The translations under genes were made by a program, and so were the position numbers. This document shows, piece by piece, positions 5,899 through 7,187 of a stretch of DNA of 7,187 nt. Every line of letters begins with the position of its first letter. The stretch's first letter is position 1. The stretch is taken from assembly GCA_002690445.1 (NCBI GenBank), contig NZER01000194.1, positions 1 through 7,187 on the forward strand, read 5' to 3'. Below the pieces are notes generated by a model. That model saw nothing but the letters and a program-made list of their open reading frames with translations, made no database searches and was not told the DNA's origin. The stretch comes from Candidatus Pacearchaeota archaeon (GTDB lineage Archaea; Nanoarchaeota; Nanoarchaeia; Pacearchaeales; GW2011-AR1).

Positions 5899-6639
5899 AT
5901 GGCGTACACAGACTTTGCAGACAAGGTAATCCTCGAGGCGTGGGGACTCGTCAAGATAACCCTCGGCGCCGCGTGCGTCGTGGGGGATCTGCTCAACCGA
6001 GACGGCACCCTCGCCGACGCCAACGCCAACAGGCCGGCGGACTACGTGGCCATGCGGGCGGGCGCCAGCGGGGACGAGATCCCGGCCTGCAAGCACGCCC
6101 TGTGCGAGAAGAAGAGCACCATCGGGGCGGGCGGAGTCGTCACGGCGGGCGCGCACAGCGGAGCGGCGGATGACGTGCTCTGGCTCAGTGCCACGGCCGG
6201 TCGGCCCAGCGCCACTCCGGTCGCCAGCGTCTCCCAGATCGTCGGCCTCTGCGTCGACACCCAGAAGTTCATCCTGAACCCCAAGGAGGACTACTTCCCA
6301 CTCGGGGAGCTGGTCGCCACCAACAAGACCCTGGACGCCCAGGATATCGGCAAGGACATGATCGTGACCGCCGATGCCGTGGTAGTGACGTTGCCCGCGG
6401 TGGCAACCGGACACGTATACCGCGTCATCAACGGCGGCAACGACGGGGACCAGCTCATCTCGGTGAGCCCGAACGCATCCGACAGCATCGACGGCCCGGA
6501 CGTGACCGGCTCCGACGACAAGGACTGGGAGAACACCAAGGCCACGGCCCGGGCTGGAGACATGATTCAGCTAGAATACTTCTCGGCGGACGGCTGGATC
6601 GTGACCAAGCAGGTCGGCACCTGGGCACAGGAAGCTTAG
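5899..6639 (+). CDS. Probable head decoration/stabilisation protein with C-terminal beta domain
   Basis: This 246-residue protein has two parts. Residues 1-115 resemble small capsid-binding proteins found just after capsid genes: beta-rich, Gly/Ala-rich, with GDLLNRDGTLADA, then RPADYVAM and IPACKHALCE. Residues about 130-246 form a second beta-rich domain with VVVTLPAVATGHVYRVINGG, ISVSPNASDSIDG, a DDKDWENTKATARAGD stretch and a terminal GWIVTKQVGTWA. Repeats of 'LPA..G..Y.I.N.G' and 'GW.V...GTW' occur in many phage head-decoration and fibre-type proteins. The likely role is binding the outside of the shell, inferred from position and pattern. Four Cys lie in the N-terminal part. The start has a purine-rich AAGG at 5888-5891, 7 bases before ATG. 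It ends in tandem stops, TAG then TAA. A tail or fibre role is less likely given the position. Confidence 0.6.
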   Translation: MAYTDFADKVILEAWGLVKITLGAACVVGDLLNRDGTLADANANRPADYVAMRAGASGDEIPACKHALCEKKSTIGAGGVVTAGAHSGAADDVLWLSATAGRPSATPVASVSQIVGLCVDTQKFILNPKEDYFPLGELVATNKTLDAQDIGKDMIVTADAVVVTLPAVATGHVYRVINGGNDGDQLISVSPNASDSIDGPDVTGSDDKDWENTKATARAGDMIQLEYFSADGWIVTKQVGTWAQEA

Positions 6640-6652
6640 TAATCAGGGCTTC

Positions 6653-6678
6653 GCGGGGTGTGCCCAGAAACACCCCGC
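6653..6678 (+). promoter_or_regulatory. Perfect 9-bp hairpin directly ahead of a ribosome binding site
   Basis: GCGGGGTGT (6653-6661) pairs perfectly with ACACCCCGC (6670-6678) around an 8-base loop. The stem ends one base before the AGGGAG ribosome binding site (6680-6685) of the gene at 6691. No T-run follows, so a standard intrinsic terminator is unlikely. It could tune translation, protect or process the mRNA, or attenuate transcription. Confidence 0.6.
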
Positions 6679-6690
6679 TAGGGAGATAGC

Positions 6691-7119
6691 ATGGGCTTCA
6701 CCAAAGGGGCCTTCGTCGACATCGGGATCGAGACCGACATCTACGCTTCCGGGGACGCCCTGGGCGAGAAAAACTCGTTCGACGGCGTTCCTAGCAACGG
6801 CAAGATAATGACCGTGGTGGTCCAGGATCGGGCCTCCCAGAACGTGGACTTCGACATCGTGATGTTCGACACGGACATCACCGGGACGACCGACAACGCC
6901 GCGTTCGACCCCACCGACGCCGAGCTCCAGACCTGTATCGGGTCCATCACCGTCACCGGGTACAAGAGCTTCAATGACAACTCCATCGCCACCGTCGACG
7001 ATATCGGGCTGGCGTATGAGGCCGGCGACAGGCGGATCTATTTCCAGTGTGTCACCCGTGGGACACCCACCTACGTGGCCGCCACCGATGTCCGCGTCCG
7101 GCTTGTGATCGAGTTCTAG
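6691..7119 (+). CDS. Small beta-rich phage structural protein, head region, function unknown
   Basis: This 142-residue protein has alternating hydrophobic/polar strands and almost no long helix. Recognisable stretches are DIYASGDALGE (15-25), KIMTVVVQDRASQ, the DFDIVMFDTDITGT segment, DNAAFDPTDAELQTCIGSITVTGY and a terminal RGTPTYVAATDVRVRLVIEF. Similar small proteins, with a 'Y..GDALG' start, a 'DNAAF.PTDAE' middle and a final strand, recur near phage capsid genes as uncharacterised structural proteins, by my recollection. Virion location is therefore likely, and decoration or head-tail junction work is possible but not shown. The start is supported by AGGGAG at 6680-6685, 5 bases before ATG, next to the hairpin at 6653-6678. 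The stop TAG is followed at once by an in-frame GTG that may begin the next gene. Confidence 0.6.
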   Translation: MGFTKGAFVDIGIETDIYASGDALGEKNSFDGVPSNGKIMTVVVQDRASQNVDFDIVMFDTDITGTTDNAAFDPTDAELQTCIGSITVTGYKSFNDNSIATVDDIGLAYEAGDRRIYFQCVTRGTPTYVAATDVRVRLVIEF

Positions 7120-7187
7120 GTGGACGAGTACGGCGACGTCCCGGGGCAGGGCGGCAATCAGTATGCCACCCTGGACACGGTGTTGCC
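7120..7187 (+). CDS. Probable start of the next gene (3' end cut by window)
   Basis: A GTG directly after the stop codon of the preceding gene opens a frame to the window edge, reading MDEYGDVPGQGGNQYATLDT and then VL. The composition is plausible for a phage protein and the spacing fits a translationally coupled pair. However, the upstream ribosome binding site is weak, all three plus frames are open over these 68 bases, and a start beyond the window is possible. No product can be assigned. Confidence 0.35.
   Translation, partial: MDEYGDVPGQGGNQYATLDTVL

Noticed and set aside
5560..6414. Minus-strand frame of 284 codons
   Set aside because: It spans the end of the capsid gene and most of the decoration gene on the opposite strand; no independent support.
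6653..6678. Intrinsic transcription terminator
   Set aside because: The stem is strong but is followed by TAGGGAGATAGC, with no U-run, and the next gene's ribosome binding site begins almost immediately.

Overview
The window is a stretch of a tailed double-stranded DNA bacteriophage or prophage genome, taken from the head-morphogenesis region. All genes read on the plus strand and are tightly packed, with gaps of 18 to 68 bases and no gene-free stretch over 300 bases. Most of the window is GC-rich with codons ending in G or C, which suggests a high-GC host. Nothing here fixes the host genus. No tRNA, rRNA, CRISPR array, insertion sequence or integrase is visible.

Layout: (1) bases 1-4161 hold one very long gene, open at the left edge, for a giant multidomain protein. 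Its C-terminal two thirds carry motifs I recognise from large phage 'polyvalent' proteins. Its N-terminal third is much more AT-rich and contains a candidate ADP-ribosyltransferase-like (ART-like) domain between proline-rich linkers. (2) 4180-4827 is a small acidic helical protein in the scaffolding-protein position. (3) 4862-5830 is the major capsid protein. (4) 5899-6639 is a two-domain protein, probably head decoration or stabilisation. (5) 6691-7119 is a small beta-rich structural protein of unknown role. (6) 7120 to the right edge is probably the start of the next gene.

Scaffold and capsid protein would build the procapsid, and the two following proteins probably coat or stabilise the head. 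The giant protein sits where many phages encode portal-proximal or internal head proteins. The inference is that it is packaged and delivered with the DNA, with its ART-like module acting in the newly infected cell.

The part most worth attention is the first 1.3 kb. Within one uninterrupted reading frame the base composition jumps from about 40% to about 65-75% GC. The AT-rich modules are separated by short GC-rich linkers that share an imperfect direct repeat. This looks like domain-cassette exchange at linker-encoding repeats in a virion protein. Smaller observations are a candidate extended -10 promoter inside the end of the giant gene, a perfect 9-bp hairpin just ahead of the fifth gene's ribosome binding site, and the use of TAG as stop codon by all five complete gene ends.
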